From CAZNXJ01 sp964577115 (lineage in GTDB: Bacteria; Planctomycetota; Planctomycetia; Pirellulales; Pirellulaceae): a stretch of 59,501 nucleotides of DNA. A program made the position numbers and the translations under genes. The notes below the pieces were generated by a model. That model saw only the letters and a list, made by a program, of their open reading frames with translations. It was not told the DNA's origin and did not search any database. Every line of letters starts with the position of its first letter. The stretch's first letter is position 1. Positions 9,737 through 18,602 of this stretch are shown in pieces. The DNA lies in assembly GCA_964577115.1 (NCBI GenBank), contig CAZNXJ010000032.1, forward strand, positions 1-59,501, read 5' to 3'.

Positions 9737-10966
9737 TTACGACGACGACCGGTGCTCGGCGGCGTCATCGAGCGCTGCTTGCCACAAACGGTGCGGAAAA
9801 TCGGGAACGGCCGACAGGACGCGCGCCCAATTGGCCAGGGCTTCGCCGCCAAGCGGGTCTTGCTGGCAGAACTCGCCCGCCGGCACAATCTGGCTCGCGA
9901 AACCCTCGACCGTGTGCTCCTCTTCATGCCGATCCAGAAAGATGCCGTTCATGATGGCATCCGCATGGTACTGGCGAATGGCATCCTGCGCCTGCCGGAG
10001 ATAGGCCGCGCGGAGCGTCATGTAATGGCCGGAATGTAGCGGCACGCCCATGCTGGCCAGCGTCCGGAAGAGGCTCGTCATGATGTCGCTCGCCATCTTC
10101 ATGAGTCCGGCCGAGGGATTGTCGAGCGAGAGCGCCTGATGCTTGTGTTCGTACTGCTTGCAAAGGTCGACCTGGCAGACGCGTTTGATCGACGTATTGC
10201 GAAAGACTTCGGCGAGGGTCCCGATTTCCAATCCCCAATCGGTTGGTATGCGGTTGGAGCGTGCGAGATGGGACGTGACGGCGAACTCGCCGGACAGGGC
10301 ATAGCGGAAACTATCCAGGTATAAAAGAAACCGATCGGAGCCGACCATGGAAATCAGCGCCCGCAGCAGGGGCGTCACCAGGAGCCGCATCACACGGCCG
10401 TGCATCCGGTCGGTGTAGCGCGCGTAATAGGCTTTGCAAAACTCGAAATCGAGCGCCGGGTGAAGCAGCGGCAGGCAGAGCCGCACGACCATTTGTCGGT
10501 CGTAGTTCACGATGTCGCAATCATGCAGTGCGAGCACTTCGAACCGCGGGTTGGCCAACAAATAGCCGAAGGCCGTCCAGACGGCTCGGCCCTTGCCCGG
10601 GCTGCCGAGCCGGAAACCGGAGTGCGACAAGTCGTCGTACAGCTTCTGCACGCGCCAACCGTCGGTCCAGAGGATCTGGCCGCGCTCGCCCAGCGGACTG
10701 ATTTTTCCCGCGGCTTCCAGGTAATCGCTGACTTCCGGTGCGCGGTTCAGCACGACGACGATATGTTGGATGTAATCGGCCGGCGCGAGCTCTTCGATAA
10801 TGCGAGCGAATGGCGGAGCGCGCATGTCGTCGGCGGTGACGGGCAGTATCAGGCCGATTTGCCTGGTATTTGTCACCGCCCGGAGCATATTCTCAACCTG
10901 CGTTCGATCGGCGGCGCCGAGATCATGAAGGGTCGTAATCAGGCCGTTTTGAAAGAAATCCGGCAT
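9737..10966 (-). CDS. gpgS: Glucosyl-3-phosphoglycerate synthase-like glycosyltransferase (GT81, GT-A fold)
   Basis: This 409-residue enzyme resembles GT81 synthases, which join NDP-glucose to 3-phosphoglycerate, the first step to glucosylglycerate, a compatible solute. Visible features are the N-terminal Rossmann strand IGLILPVTADD, a GSPGKGRAVW segment (121-130) and the metal-binding D-C-D at 149-151 in ALHDCDIVNYD. Downstream is the family-typical segment PTDWGLEIGTLAEVFRN. It is the last gene of the minus-strand cluster starting at 16618, 63 bases after the GH13 gene. The pairing with a GH13_18 phosphorylase supports the glucosylglycerate assignment. A mannosyl-3-phosphoglycerate synthase-like specificity remains possible. 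Confidence 0.83.
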   Translation of the reverse strand: MPDFFQNGLITTLHDLGAADRTQVENMLRAVTNTRQIGLILPVTADDMRAPPFARIIEELAPADYIQHIVVVLNRAPEVSDYLEAAGKISPLGERGQILWTDGWRVQKLYDDLSHSGFRLGSPGKGRAVWTAFGYLLANPRFEVLALHDCDIVNYDRQMVVRLCLPLLHPALDFEFCKAYYARYTDRMHGRVMRLLVTPLLRALISMVGSDRFLLYLDSFRYALSGEFAVTSHLARSNRIPTDWGLEIGTLAEVFRNTSIKRVCQVDLCKQYEHKHQALSLDNPSAGLMKMASDIMTSLFRTLASMGVPLHSGHYMTLRAAYLRQAQDAIRQYHADAIMNGIFLDRHEEEHTVEGFASQIVPAGEFCQQDPLGGEALANWARVLSAVPDFPHRLWQAALDDAAEHRSSS

Positions 10967-11029
10967 ACATCCTCCTGATGTGAAAGGTCGTTCTTACGGA
11001 GCCGCCTCACGTTGGTCGTACGATCTGCG

Positions 11030-12763
11030 TTACTTCTCTTGGGAGGGAGCCGTCGTGGCGATCCATTTCGTCTGGTAAGGCTCGAGGGTCACCAACGAGC
11101 CGGATTCGTGCGGTGATCCGCTGATCAGATCATAACGGTAACCGGACCCGGCATCCGCCGGCAGGGGCACCTGCTGCCGCTGGCCGCTGACGTTTGCGAG
11201 TACGAGAATCCTCTGGCCGCTCGCCACATCATCCCGCACCCATCCGGTCACGGATGTCGGAAGATCGTACAGCACCCGCTGCGCCGCATCCGGCTGAAAC
11301 GCGGGCTGCTCGGCGCGCGTGCGGAGCAGCGTTCGGTAGGCGCGAAGTACGCGCCCCTGCACGGACTGGGGATCGGCGAGCACTCGGTTCAGCTCGCTGC
11401 GTTCGTACTTGTGCCGGTTGATGCGCCGCGGTTGCCCCGTGGCTTCGACGGCCGCGACGTCATTCGGTGAACCGACCAGTGCATGGAAGTACACGGCAGG
11501 AATACCCTGGAGAGCGAGCATCAGAGCCTGCGAAGAAAGGAAACGCTGGATGTCGCTCGGAGTAACCTCGTCGGGCGATGCGCGGAGAGCATCGAAGTAC
11601 GTGATGTTCAGCTCGTAGGGGCTGTCCTGGCCGTCCGAATCGCGCTTGGTGCTGACTCGACCACCGCGTTGTTGAATGTGCTCGACGAGCGCCGCGATGC
11701 GTTCTGGAGGAACGAGTCCTTGGAGCGGCCGCACGCCGATCCCATCGTGCGACGCTGTGAAATTCAAAAACGTGGCGGATGCGGGAGCCGGTTCGAGCTG
11801 CGCGAGCCATCGCTGCAGCGGGCCGGCGTCTTGCTGCACGAACGCATCGAGCAGTAGCGGGGGCAAGCTGAACTGGTAAACCAGGTGCGCCTCATCACCT
11901 TGCCCGAAATAGCTGATGTTCTCGTGATGCGGAACATTGGTTTCCGTCAGCAGCCAAACATCGGGTGCAGCGGCTTCGAGCACGAGCCGCAGCAGCTTCA
12001 CGATGGCGTGCGTTTGCGGCAAGTGAATGCAGCTCGTCCCCACCTCTTTCCACAGGTAGGCGATCGCATCCAGCCGAATGATTGACGCGCCACGCTCGAC
12101 GTACATCAGCAGGATGTCGACCATCTCGGCGAGCACCCGCGGGCAGCGGTAGTTCAGGTCGACCTGGTCGGCACTGAACGTCGTCCACACGTGTCGCTCG
12201 CCCCGCCGCGTTGTCACGCGCGTCAGCAGAGGAAGACTGCGGGGCCGCACGACCTGGCGGTAATCGAGCATCGGGTCGGCTTCGATAAAAAACTGATCGT
12301 AGGGCGGCGTGCCCTGGAGATACGCCTGAAACCACTCGCTGGCCTGAGATGCGTGGTTCAGCACCAGGTCGAACATCAAGCGAAACTCGCGGCGCAGCGC
12401 TTCGATATCCGACCACGTGCCGACGGCCGGATCGACCTGCCGATAGTCGATGACCGAAAAGCCGTCATCCGAAGAGTACGGAAAAAAAGGCAAGAGATGC
12501 ACCGTATTGAACGCGTCCTGCAACTGCTGCTCGGTCAAAAACTGCCGCAGCGTCGCGAGCGGCGGTTGCCCTTTCGAGCGAACCTGATCGGCGTATGTGA
12601 TCAGAACGACATCACGCTGGCTCCAAGTCCGCGGCGCCACCTCGCCGCGCGCCGTACGACATTGCCGGATGCGCGCAAGCAGATCGTGAGCGAGCGGATC
12701 GGCTTCCGATCCATACAAGGGCCGCAACTGCGCGCGCAGTTTTTCAATCAACGTTGGTTCCAT
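11030..12763 (-). CDS. GH13_18-type sugar phosphorylase (glucosylglycerate or sucrose phosphorylase)
   Basis: This 577-residue alpha-amylase-fold enzyme has nucleophile Asp232 in IIRLDAIAYLWK, acid/base Glu274 in LLTETNVPH and the transition-state Asp340 in FTASHDGIG. The early segment LPFFPYSSDDGFSVIDY is characteristic of sucrose-phosphorylase-like GH13_18. Members phosphorolyse sucrose, sucrose-6'-phosphate or glucosylglycerate to glucose 1-phosphate. Because the next gene is a GT81 synthase whose product line is glucosylglycerate, glucosylglycerate phosphorylase is the preferred reading. It would release glucose 1-phosphate and glycerate. No signal peptide is seen, so it acts in the cytoplasm. 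Substrate specificity cannot be settled from sequence alone. Confidence 0.88.
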   Translation of the reverse strand: MEPTLIEKLRAQLRPLYGSEADPLAHDLLARIRQCRTARGEVAPRTWSQRDVVLITYADQVRSKGQPPLATLRQFLTEQQLQDAFNTVHLLPFFPYSSDDGFSVIDYRQVDPAVGTWSDIEALRREFRLMFDLVLNHASQASEWFQAYLQGTPPYDQFFIEADPMLDYRQVVRPRSLPLLTRVTTRRGERHVWTTFSADQVDLNYRCPRVLAEMVDILLMYVERGASIIRLDAIAYLWKEVGTSCIHLPQTHAIVKLLRLVLEAAAPDVWLLTETNVPHHENISYFGQGDEAHLVYQFSLPPLLLDAFVQQDAGPLQRWLAQLEPAPASATFLNFTASHDGIGVRPLQGLVPPERIAALVEHIQQRGGRVSTKRDSDGQDSPYELNITYFDALRASPDEVTPSDIQRFLSSQALMLALQGIPAVYFHALVGSPNDVAAVEATGQPRRINRHKYERSELNRVLADPQSVQGRVLRAYRTLLRTRAEQPAFQPDAAQRVLYDLPTSVTGWVRDDVASGQRILVLANVSGQRQQVPLPADAGSGYRYDLISGSPHESGSLVTLEPYQTKWIATTAPSQEK

Positions 12764-12802
12764 AGTATCGACGACGAAATCCGATCCTGCGGGAAGGGGC
12801 GA

Positions 12803-14068
12803 CTAGAACTGATCGAGGCCCGTAATATTGATCATCAGCGTTCGCAGGTGCCGCCGCAGTACGGAGTAGCTGAAAAACTTCTTGCCCAGTTCGTAATTCT
12901 GTTCCACGATCTCTTCTCGGTACTGGGCGTCGGACATGATGCGTTGTACCTGATTCAGCGTGTCGCGTGTCAAGTAACCGTCCATTGCGACCACGCGAAA
13001 GCCTTTGGGCTCGATGTCGGTGACGTAGATCGCGTATCGATTGATGAGTAGCGGTTTGCGGTAATAAATCGCTTCGAGAAACGCATTGCCGAATCCTTCA
13101 TAGAGGCTCGGGTACGTTATGAAGTCGGCGGCACGGTACGCGTCGGCCAGCGTATAGACCTGCTCGCCCGCGGCGTTCTTTGTCCGCGTGTCCGAGACGC
13201 GTGTGTGGCAGAAGCGCAAATCGACTCCTTCCCGTTCGGCGAGGTCGCGGAGAGCGAGCATGTAGTCGTCGCCTTCATCGCCGGACTCGTGCGAAACGAT
13301 TAATTTGCACTTGGGATTGCGCAAGTGCGCGATCAAACTGATCGCATGCTCGATGCCTTTCCGAGGGACGACACGCGTCGGCTGGAGGAACACTATATCG
13401 TCGGGATCCAAGTTCAGATCCTTGCGGAACTGCTCGGAGTACTCGTCCGGCGGAGGCGGCGGCGTTTCGAAATCCAGGACGTTCGGGATAAGCGTCGAGG
13501 AATCGCCTTTGCGCAGCGCTAGCTGCTCCTGGGCATATGTATTGATCGTGACATGCTGGAGCCCGGGGGCAGTCGGAGGAAACGCCATGTCGAGAATGTC
13601 GGGAATCGCATTGATCGCAAAACGGGTGCGCTCCCAGTAGAAATCGTGGTGGTGGCCAATCGTGGGAATTCCCGTTTCGATGATCAAGTGTGTCAGCGCG
13701 ATTCCGAGCGGAACGTGCATGGGGATGCACAGAGCGTTCTCGACAATCAGAATCTCGATCTCGAACTTGGCGATGAACTCATAGAGGGCCTTTTTGAGAA
13801 AGTCGGCCATCTCAAAAATTCGCCGAGTCACCTCGGGCGTTCGCGTCATGGTGCGATAGACCCGTTCGTTGATCCACATGTTCTGTGGGTCGCCGAAGTA
13901 GGCTTCTGGCACGAGCATGCTCGTTGCGGGATCGCGTTCCAATTTGCCCGCAAACCAGTAGCTGACATGCTTGTGATGCCAGAACACCTCGGCCCATTTC
14001 GCGCTCTCCAGCGAAACGCCGTCCGTGCCAGCGAACCGTGTCGAAACGAAGCCTAATCGTTTGCTCAT
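12803..14068 (-). CDS. Glycosyltransferase family 4 protein
   Basis: This 421-residue GT-B glycosyltransferase starts MSKRLGFVSTRFAGTDGVSLE, a typical GT4 N-terminus with a glycine-turn acceptor loop. It continues with LQPTRVVPRKGIEHAI at the start of the nucleotide-sugar domain (about 235-250). The retaining-enzyme E-X7-E region is SLYEGFGNAFLEA. The donor is probably an NDP-hexose; the acceptor is unknown. It sits third in the minus-strand glycoside cluster, 39 bases upstream of the GH13 gene and downstream of the HAD gene, so co-transcription is likely. A role in extending glucosylglycerate or making a related oligosaccharide is possible but inferred only from context. Confidence 0.88.
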   Translation of the reverse strand: MSKRLGFVSTRFAGTDGVSLESAKWAEVFWHHKHVSYWFAGKLERDPATSMLVPEAYFGDPQNMWINERVYRTMTRTPEVTRRIFEMADFLKKALYEFIAKFEIEILIVENALCIPMHVPLGIALTHLIIETGIPTIGHHHDFYWERTRFAINAIPDILDMAFPPTAPGLQHVTINTYAQEQLALRKGDSSTLIPNVLDFETPPPPPDEYSEQFRKDLNLDPDDIVFLQPTRVVPRKGIEHAISLIAHLRNPKCKLIVSHESGDEGDDYMLALRDLAEREGVDLRFCHTRVSDTRTKNAAGEQVYTLADAYRAADFITYPSLYEGFGNAFLEAIYYRKPLLINRYAIYVTDIEPKGFRVVAMDGYLTRDTLNQVQRIMSDAQYREEIVEQNYELGKKFFSYSVLRRHLRTLMINITGLDQF

Positions 14069-14195
14069 CGAGCGATTCCTAAATTCCCGGACGAAGTGCG
14101 GTGATTCGTGCGAGGGCCCTTGCCGTTCAAAGGGCGGCCGAGGACGGCTCGCGCGAGGTCATCGTCCCTTCGTTCCTCATGGCATGTTGCGTCAT

Positions 14196-15080
14196 CTAGA
14201 GTTGCAGTACACTTGCCGGAATTTCATTCAGATCGACGACCACCCGATCCGGTCGGCATCCGGCAACGCTTGGATCCTGCTCGCGCCACCGCAGACTGCG
14301 GCGGTCTCCCGCGAACAGCGCCGTATGAAAGCCGACGCGTGCGGCCGGCACAACATCGTTCCGCATGTCATTGCCGACGTAAAGGACTTCCTGCGGACTG
14401 ATCCCGCGCAACTGTAGTCGTTCGCGGGACAGCTCATATAGCCTCCCCGCGGGCTTGGCCCAGCCGTATTCGAAAGAATATAGGCAGAGTTCCGGGGTAA
14501 ATCCGAGTTCTTCGGGGGAGCCGTTGAGCAGTGCGGCGAGCACCAACGGGGTGAAGAATTGCGCGTTGCTGATCAGCCCCAGCGTGATGCCTCGCTGAGC
14601 GAGCTGCGCGAGGCAAGCGTCGGCGTGCGGCATCGTCCACACAGGATTGACCCGCATTTCGTACTCAACGGCCAACGCTTCTATGTCAACTTCCTCGGGC
14701 AACGCTGGTTCGACGTCTCGCCATTTGCGCCACACGTTTCGCCATATCGAGCGGATCTCGACCTCGGGCACATCGATGCCGGAAGACCGGCTCGCCGTAT
14801 GGCGCGCGCGGATTTCGTCACTCAACCATTCCGTGGCGTCTGAGCACGTTGCGGGCGGCTCGATTCCCAGCGAGCGTAGCGCTTCGGCAAGGCATGCCGC
14901 GCGATTGCCTTCACCCGTCAACTCCAGCTCGCCGCTGGCGCTGATGAGCAACGTTCCATAGACGTCGAATAAAACCGCGCGGATTCCGGCCAGCGGCTCG
15001 CTGCGCGAGCTTTCGCCGCTCGGCAGCGGCTCCATGGGCCGAGCGAGCGCTTGGATACGGGCGATCAAGCTTCGGTCCAT
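14196..15080 (-). CDS. HAD-superfamily hydrolase (subfamily IA-like) in glycoside cluster
   Basis: This 294-residue protein has the HAD motifs: I DVYGTLL (about 38-44), II LISNAQ, III WAKPAG and IV YVGNDMRND. A helical cap lies between motifs I and II. In motif I the usual second Asp of phosphatases is Tyr, as in haloacid dehalogenases, so a simple phosphatase assignment is uncertain. In context it is the natural candidate for a sugar-phosphate phosphatase, such as glucosyl-3-phosphoglycerate phosphatase. Its start overlaps the end of the upstream glycosyltransferase by 16 bases, strong evidence for translational coupling. About 30 N-terminal residues precede the domain, and a later start is possible. 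Confidence 0.85.
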   Translation of the reverse strand: MDRSLIARIQALARPMEPLPSGESSRSEPLAGIRAVLFDVYGTLLISASGELELTGEGNRAACLAEALRSLGIEPPATCSDATEWLSDEIRARHTASRSSGIDVPEVEIRSIWRNVWRKWRDVEPALPEEVDIEALAVEYEMRVNPVWTMPHADACLAQLAQRGITLGLISNAQFFTPLVLAALLNGSPEELGFTPELCLYSFEYGWAKPAGRLYELSRERLQLRGISPQEVLYVGNDMRNDVVPAARVGFHTALFAGDRRSLRWREQDPSVAGCRPDRVVVDLNEIPASVLQL

Positions 15081-16618
15081 GTTTCAACACGTAGGGGATG
15101 AAAACGGGAGAAAGAAAGAAACGCATCCAGCACCGAGGTGCCGCCCGAAGGACCCGTGATGGCGCCCCGCTCGCTATCCAACGCACGGCGATACAAGACG
15201 GCCAACTGCTGGCCACATTGTCCCAACGAAAACTGCGAGCGGATCACGGCCGCGTTTTTCTCGATCAATTGTTCGTCGGGTGCGGCGAGCACCTGACGAA
15301 CCTGTGGATTCCTTTCGGCCAGCGCCGCGCGCGCCGCTGGACTACTGGCGCATTGCACGATGACCTGGTGCTGTAGTGTCCCGGGGAGGAAGGCAAAGTC
15401 AATGCCGGTCGCCGCGGCACGCTCGTCGAGTACTTGTTCCATCTCTCCGGGGGCCGCACTGCGGCCGTAACTCATCAGCACCCGTTCGTAGTACGCAGTT
15501 GCCAAACGGCGGTAGGCATCCCAATCGATCCATTCTGAAGGGACGAGCATATGCGGGCTGAGCCCCTGAAGGTCCATTCCCGCGTGGCGGAACATGGGGG
15601 TGATTTCCGGCAGGTCGCGGCCCAGTAGTTGGCGGCCCGCCAGCCACGACTCGAGGTACACCATGCCAAAGCCTTCCGCGACGCTTGTCGTCAGGATGTA
15701 GTCGGCCGCCGCCAACCACATGGGAAAATTCCAATGAGGCTTCAAACCCCATTCGAAATAGCAGGATAAGCGAAGGCTCGCGGCGAGCCGCTTCCAATGC
15801 TGATAGCTCGGCTGCTCGATGGGATTCAGCGGCGGAAGCGTTGTGGCGAGCGCTACCGCATCGCCGGTCAGAATCGACCACAGCAGGAACTCGCCGAGAT
15901 TCTTGCGGCGGATGCCGCGCACCGGATAGAGCACGAAGCGCGTATCCGTCGGAACGCCCAATTCCGACTCCAGACGCCGGCGGAGCATGTCGCGGTCCTC
16001 TGGTAGCGGGATGGCCGCAACAGGATTCGGAAGCAAATGAACTCGCGCCGCATCGATTCCGCTGTCGACCAGGATCGCCGCATCGCGCGTGTTCAGGGCT
16101 GCATAGTGAATATGAGGACCTTGCGGATATGCGTACTCCTCCACGCCGCGCCCCGCCTCGGCAGCGGCCGCCGCGATCACCCGATACCTGTCCGGCCGAA
16201 AATCCTCGGGAAAGTCGTGGATCTGTAGCAGCAGGGCAAAACCCCGCTCGGCAAGCATCCGGCAGACGATCGGCAAAGCCACGTTCTTGCCGAGCTGGTG
16301 ATTGTGGACGTGTATCACCGTGTTGTCGGTTGCAAATCCGAGCGAAGCCAAAATGTCGGCAATAGTGTCAACAACCGTTGGCGCGTCACTTACCTGGGCA
16401 CCGTCATAGTCGAGCGACGGGAGCGCAACGAGCGACAGGTCCAAACCTGTCACGACCTCGGCCAGCGGCTGCGTCCAGCCGGTTTCCCGACCGGACGTAA
16501 GGACCGCCACGCGAGGCCGCTGCGACTCGGGCAAACCGGCCAGCGCTTGACAGTGGTGACGGATAATCTGCGCCACTCCCCCGCGCTGAAGGTGAAAATG
16601 GATGATGGCGATATTCAC
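15065..16618 (-). CDS. Glycosyltransferase family 4-like protein, first gene of glycoside cluster
   Basis: This 517-residue protein starts MNIAIIHFHLQRGGVAQIIR, with the GGV acceptor-side loop of GT4 enzymes. It has a VHNHQLGKNVALP segment and the second-domain strand RFVLYPVRGIRRKNLGEF (about 228). The E-X7-E-like region is TSVAEGFGMVYLESW (about 315). Compared with usual GT4 enzymes (350-420 residues) it has a longer C-terminal helical tail. It is the promoter-proximal gene of the cluster and overlaps the HAD gene by 16 bases. Substrates are unknown. A trehalose-synthase-like or sucrose-synthase-like role was considered but no specific motif supports it. Confidence 0.85.
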   Translation of the reverse strand: MNIAIIHFHLQRGGVAQIIRHHCQALAGLPESQRPRVAVLTSGRETGWTQPLAEVVTGLDLSLVALPSLDYDGAQVSDAPTVVDTIADILASLGFATDNTVIHVHNHQLGKNVALPIVCRMLAERGFALLLQIHDFPEDFRPDRYRVIAAAAAEAGRGVEEYAYPQGPHIHYAALNTRDAAILVDSGIDAARVHLLPNPVAAIPLPEDRDMLRRRLESELGVPTDTRFVLYPVRGIRRKNLGEFLLWSILTGDAVALATTLPPLNPIEQPSYQHWKRLAASLRLSCYFEWGLKPHWNFPMWLAAADYILTTSVAEGFGMVYLESWLAGRQLLGRDLPEITPMFRHAGMDLQGLSPHMLVPSEWIDWDAYRRLATAYYERVLMSYGRSAAPGEMEQVLDERAAATGIDFAFLPGTLQHQVIVQCASSPAARAALAERNPQVRQVLAAPDEQLIEKNAAVIRSQFSLGQCGQQLAVLYRRALDSERGAITGPSGGTSVLDAFLSFSRFHPLRVETWTEA

Positions 16619-17046
16619 GTGGCGCCCCCCTTTCCCCGCGACATTATGGCCCGTTCAGCGGTCTTCGCGAAGATGAGGCCGATGAGGCGCCGTGAGTGAA
16701 TAAGTCGTGCTTGGCATGGAAATTGCAATGATTTCCTTGGCTTGGAGCTTCTCTTCCTGCGATCGGCGCGCGCCGCGTTGCGCCCCGAGCGGCCCGTCAA
16801 AGGAATAAAGGGAGCTCGTGGTGGAGGTTTGGTGCTGGAGCAGGGAATGCTTGACCCGCTTTGGGTCACAGGCTTACACTCTCGACTGGCAACCGACAGA
16901 GCTCTCTAGATCCTTCGCCGCGGAATTCACCCGCTCAAATGTTTGCCGGTTCGCGAGGAGATGTGTGATGCGCGATGGAGTGCACCCAAGAAGGATGTGC
17001 TCGTGCGCGGAGTTCTCCCGCCGAGCGGTTTACACGAAGGAGAGTC
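16619..17046. other. Intergenic divergent region, no gene seen
   Basis: These 428 bases lie between the first gene of the glycoside cluster (minus) and the small gene at 17047 (plus). The open frames present have no recognisable domain. The promoter of the five-gene cluster should lie here, but no box pair stood out by eye. Confidence 0.45.
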
Positions 17047-17502
17047 ATGATGGGGCTCAGTCAACCTCAACCATTGGCCGGAGTTCCTCACCATTCGCTG
17101 CGCGAACAGCTCGAGCGAATCCAGGAACACCTGCACCAGAAGCCGCTCGATGCGGAATTCATCACCCAGCAGCTCGTCGCGCTGCGGGCCCTGCTGGAAC
17201 CGCGTTTCGAGCAGACGGAACGCTACTGTGAGGCGCTCGCCGAGGCTCCGTGGCTTGCCCCGGAGGTGTGCGAGTTGAACGAGCAGTCGCGGCGCTTGCG
17301 CGAAGCCTACGAACACCTACAGGTGTCTTGGAGCATGTGCCGCGAGCATACCGAAGAGCAGTGGAGGCGCGAGTTCGAAGACTTTGTGCTTTCGGTCATC
17401 GAGCATCAAATGCTCGACGCGCAGCTTCGCGAGCTAATGGCTCCGCCGTTCCCCGGCGATCCGGCCGAAGACGATCTGGGACTCGTCGGGCCGATGGTTT
17501 AG
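17047..17502 (+). CDS. Small helical hypothetical protein (151 aa)
   Basis: The start ATGATG at 17047 follows GAAGGAGAG at a good distance, which is why it is preferred over the longer frame from 16975. The protein is mainly charged amphipathic helix (LREQLERIQEHLHQKP, RRLREAYEHLQVSW), with an acidic C-terminus ending GPMV. No signal peptide, membrane segment or known domain was recognised. It stands alone on the plus strand and is convergent with the peroxiredoxin gene across a structured 209-base spacer. The function is unknown. Confidence 0.7.
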   Translation: MMGLSQPQPLAGVPHHSLREQLERIQEHLHQKPLDAEFITQQLVALRALLEPRFEQTERYCEALAEAPWLAPEVCELNEQSRRLREAYEHLQVSWSMCREHTEEQWRREFEDFVLSVIEHQMLDAQLRELMAPPFPGDPAEDDLGLVGPMV

Positions 17503-17562
17503 GGGAAGAGTCTGGGGCTGAGTGTGCAGGGTTTAGGAGGTGGGCACCGGGGCCAGGGCTGA

Positions 17563-17629
17563 GAGTGCCGGGTTCGCGAGAGAAGCGCGGTCGCGTGCGG
17601 CTCTCTCGGATGGCCGAACCACGGCACTC
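17563..17629. terminator. Long imperfect hairpin between convergent genes
   Basis: The outer stem pairs GAGTGCCGGGTTCG (17563-17576) with CGAACCACGGCACTC (17615-17629), with one bulged A. The inner stem pairs CGAGAGA (17577-17583) with TCTCTCG (17602-17608) and continues in GC pairs. No T-tract follows on either strand, so it is not a classical intrinsic terminator. Its place between convergent genes suggests a bidirectional stop or a repeat-derived element. Confidence 0.45.
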
Positions 17630-17711
17630 GACAACTGGCACCTTTCTGTTCCCTAATTCCTGACCCTCCTAAGCCATGTGCCGTGTACCCCCGGTGCCCT
17701 TGGCTCAGGTC

Positions 17712-18251
17712 CTATTCCGCTCGCTTCTCAATCTTTAATTCGGCCAACTTCTTCGCCAGATCGGCCCCGTGCTCGGCCGTGTTGACCTCACGGTCAATGT
17801 GCAGAATCTTCCCGTCTTTGCCAATGATGAACGTCGTCCGAGCCGCGAAGTTACGCTCTTCGTTGTACACGCCGTACGCTTTCGCCACCTTCGCATCCGG
17901 GTCGCTCAGTACCGGGTAGTCGAGTTCGAGGCTCTTGGCAAAGTCCGTGTTCTTGTCGACCGGATCGGTGCTGGCCGTAAAATACGCCACGTTGTACTGC
18001 CGCAGCTGATCGCCGTACTGTTTCAGCGAAGCGCATTCTTTCGTACAGCCCCCGGTAAATGCCCGCGGATACCACGCGAGAATCACCGCCGACTTGCCGG
18101 TGAAGTCGGACAGCTGATACGTCTTTCCATCACTGCCGGTCAGCTTGAAGTCCGGTGCTTTGTCGCCGACCTTCAGCGGCTCGGCCGCGCCCAGATTCGT
18201 AACGGAAAGCGCCAGCGAGCACGCGACGAGCAGCAACCATTTCGGCTTCAT
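17712..18251 (-). CDS. Exported peroxiredoxin (AhpC/TSA, Bcp-like)
   Basis: The 179-residue product begins with a signal peptide (MKPKWLLLVACSLALSVTNLGAAEP, cleavage near residue 23), followed by the thioredoxin-fold peroxiredoxin domain. The domain shows VGDKAPDFKLTGSDGK, then the peroxidatic site AFTGGCTKEC (Cys69, second Cys73) and YFTASTDPVDKN. Such enzymes reduce hydrogen peroxide and organic hydroperoxides with thiol electrons. Spacing of the two cysteines is C-X3-C, shorter than the C-X4-C of E. coli Bcp. The start at 18251 is chosen because the signal peptide begins there with AAGGGT upstream. The frame stays open to 18584 but the extra residues look non-coding. Location is likely the periplasm. 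Confidence 0.9.
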   Translation of the reverse strand: MKPKWLLLVACSLALSVTNLGAAEPLKVGDKAPDFKLTGSDGKTYQLSDFTGKSAVILAWYPRAFTGGCTKECASLKQYGDQLRQYNVAYFTASTDPVDKNTDFAKSLELDYPVLSDPDAKVAKAYGVYNEERNFAARTTFIIGKDGKILHIDREVNTAEHGADLAKKLAELKIEKRAE

Positions 18252-18602
18252 AGAATTACCCTTTCGTGTCGGTTGAGCAGCGGTGTCCTGAATTCGCGTA
18301 ACCACGGTAGCATCCGGCTGGGTGCCATTCAACGCGCATTCGTCGCTGTACCGCGCCCCACAAAATGGCTCTGTCCCGGCAAAGGGCGCTTGTAAGAAAT
18401 TCGCGCGGAAAGGCCATCTGGGGATAGGTGCCGCCGCCTCTAGGCTCGTCGAATTGCCGGCGGTCGTGGGCTGATAAGTCCCTTTGCAGTAGTGACTTGC
18501 GATGATGTTGAAGCCACCGGAGCGCGCGACGGCCGCCCTGCGGCACAGCCTTTGCATTTCCCGCTTCCTTCGTTCGAGGAACAAGAGGGGCGAGGCAGCA
18601 CG
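18252..18602. other. Intergenic divergent region, no gene seen
   Basis: This 351-base space between the peroxiredoxin (minus) and a small plus-strand gene contains open-frame extensions of both neighbours but no credible separate gene. Promoters for both must lie here; none was clear by eye. Confidence 0.4.

Noticed and set aside
12191..13051. 286-residue plus-strand frame spanning two cluster genes
   Set aside because: It crosses the junction of the GH13 and GT4 genes antisense, with no domain.
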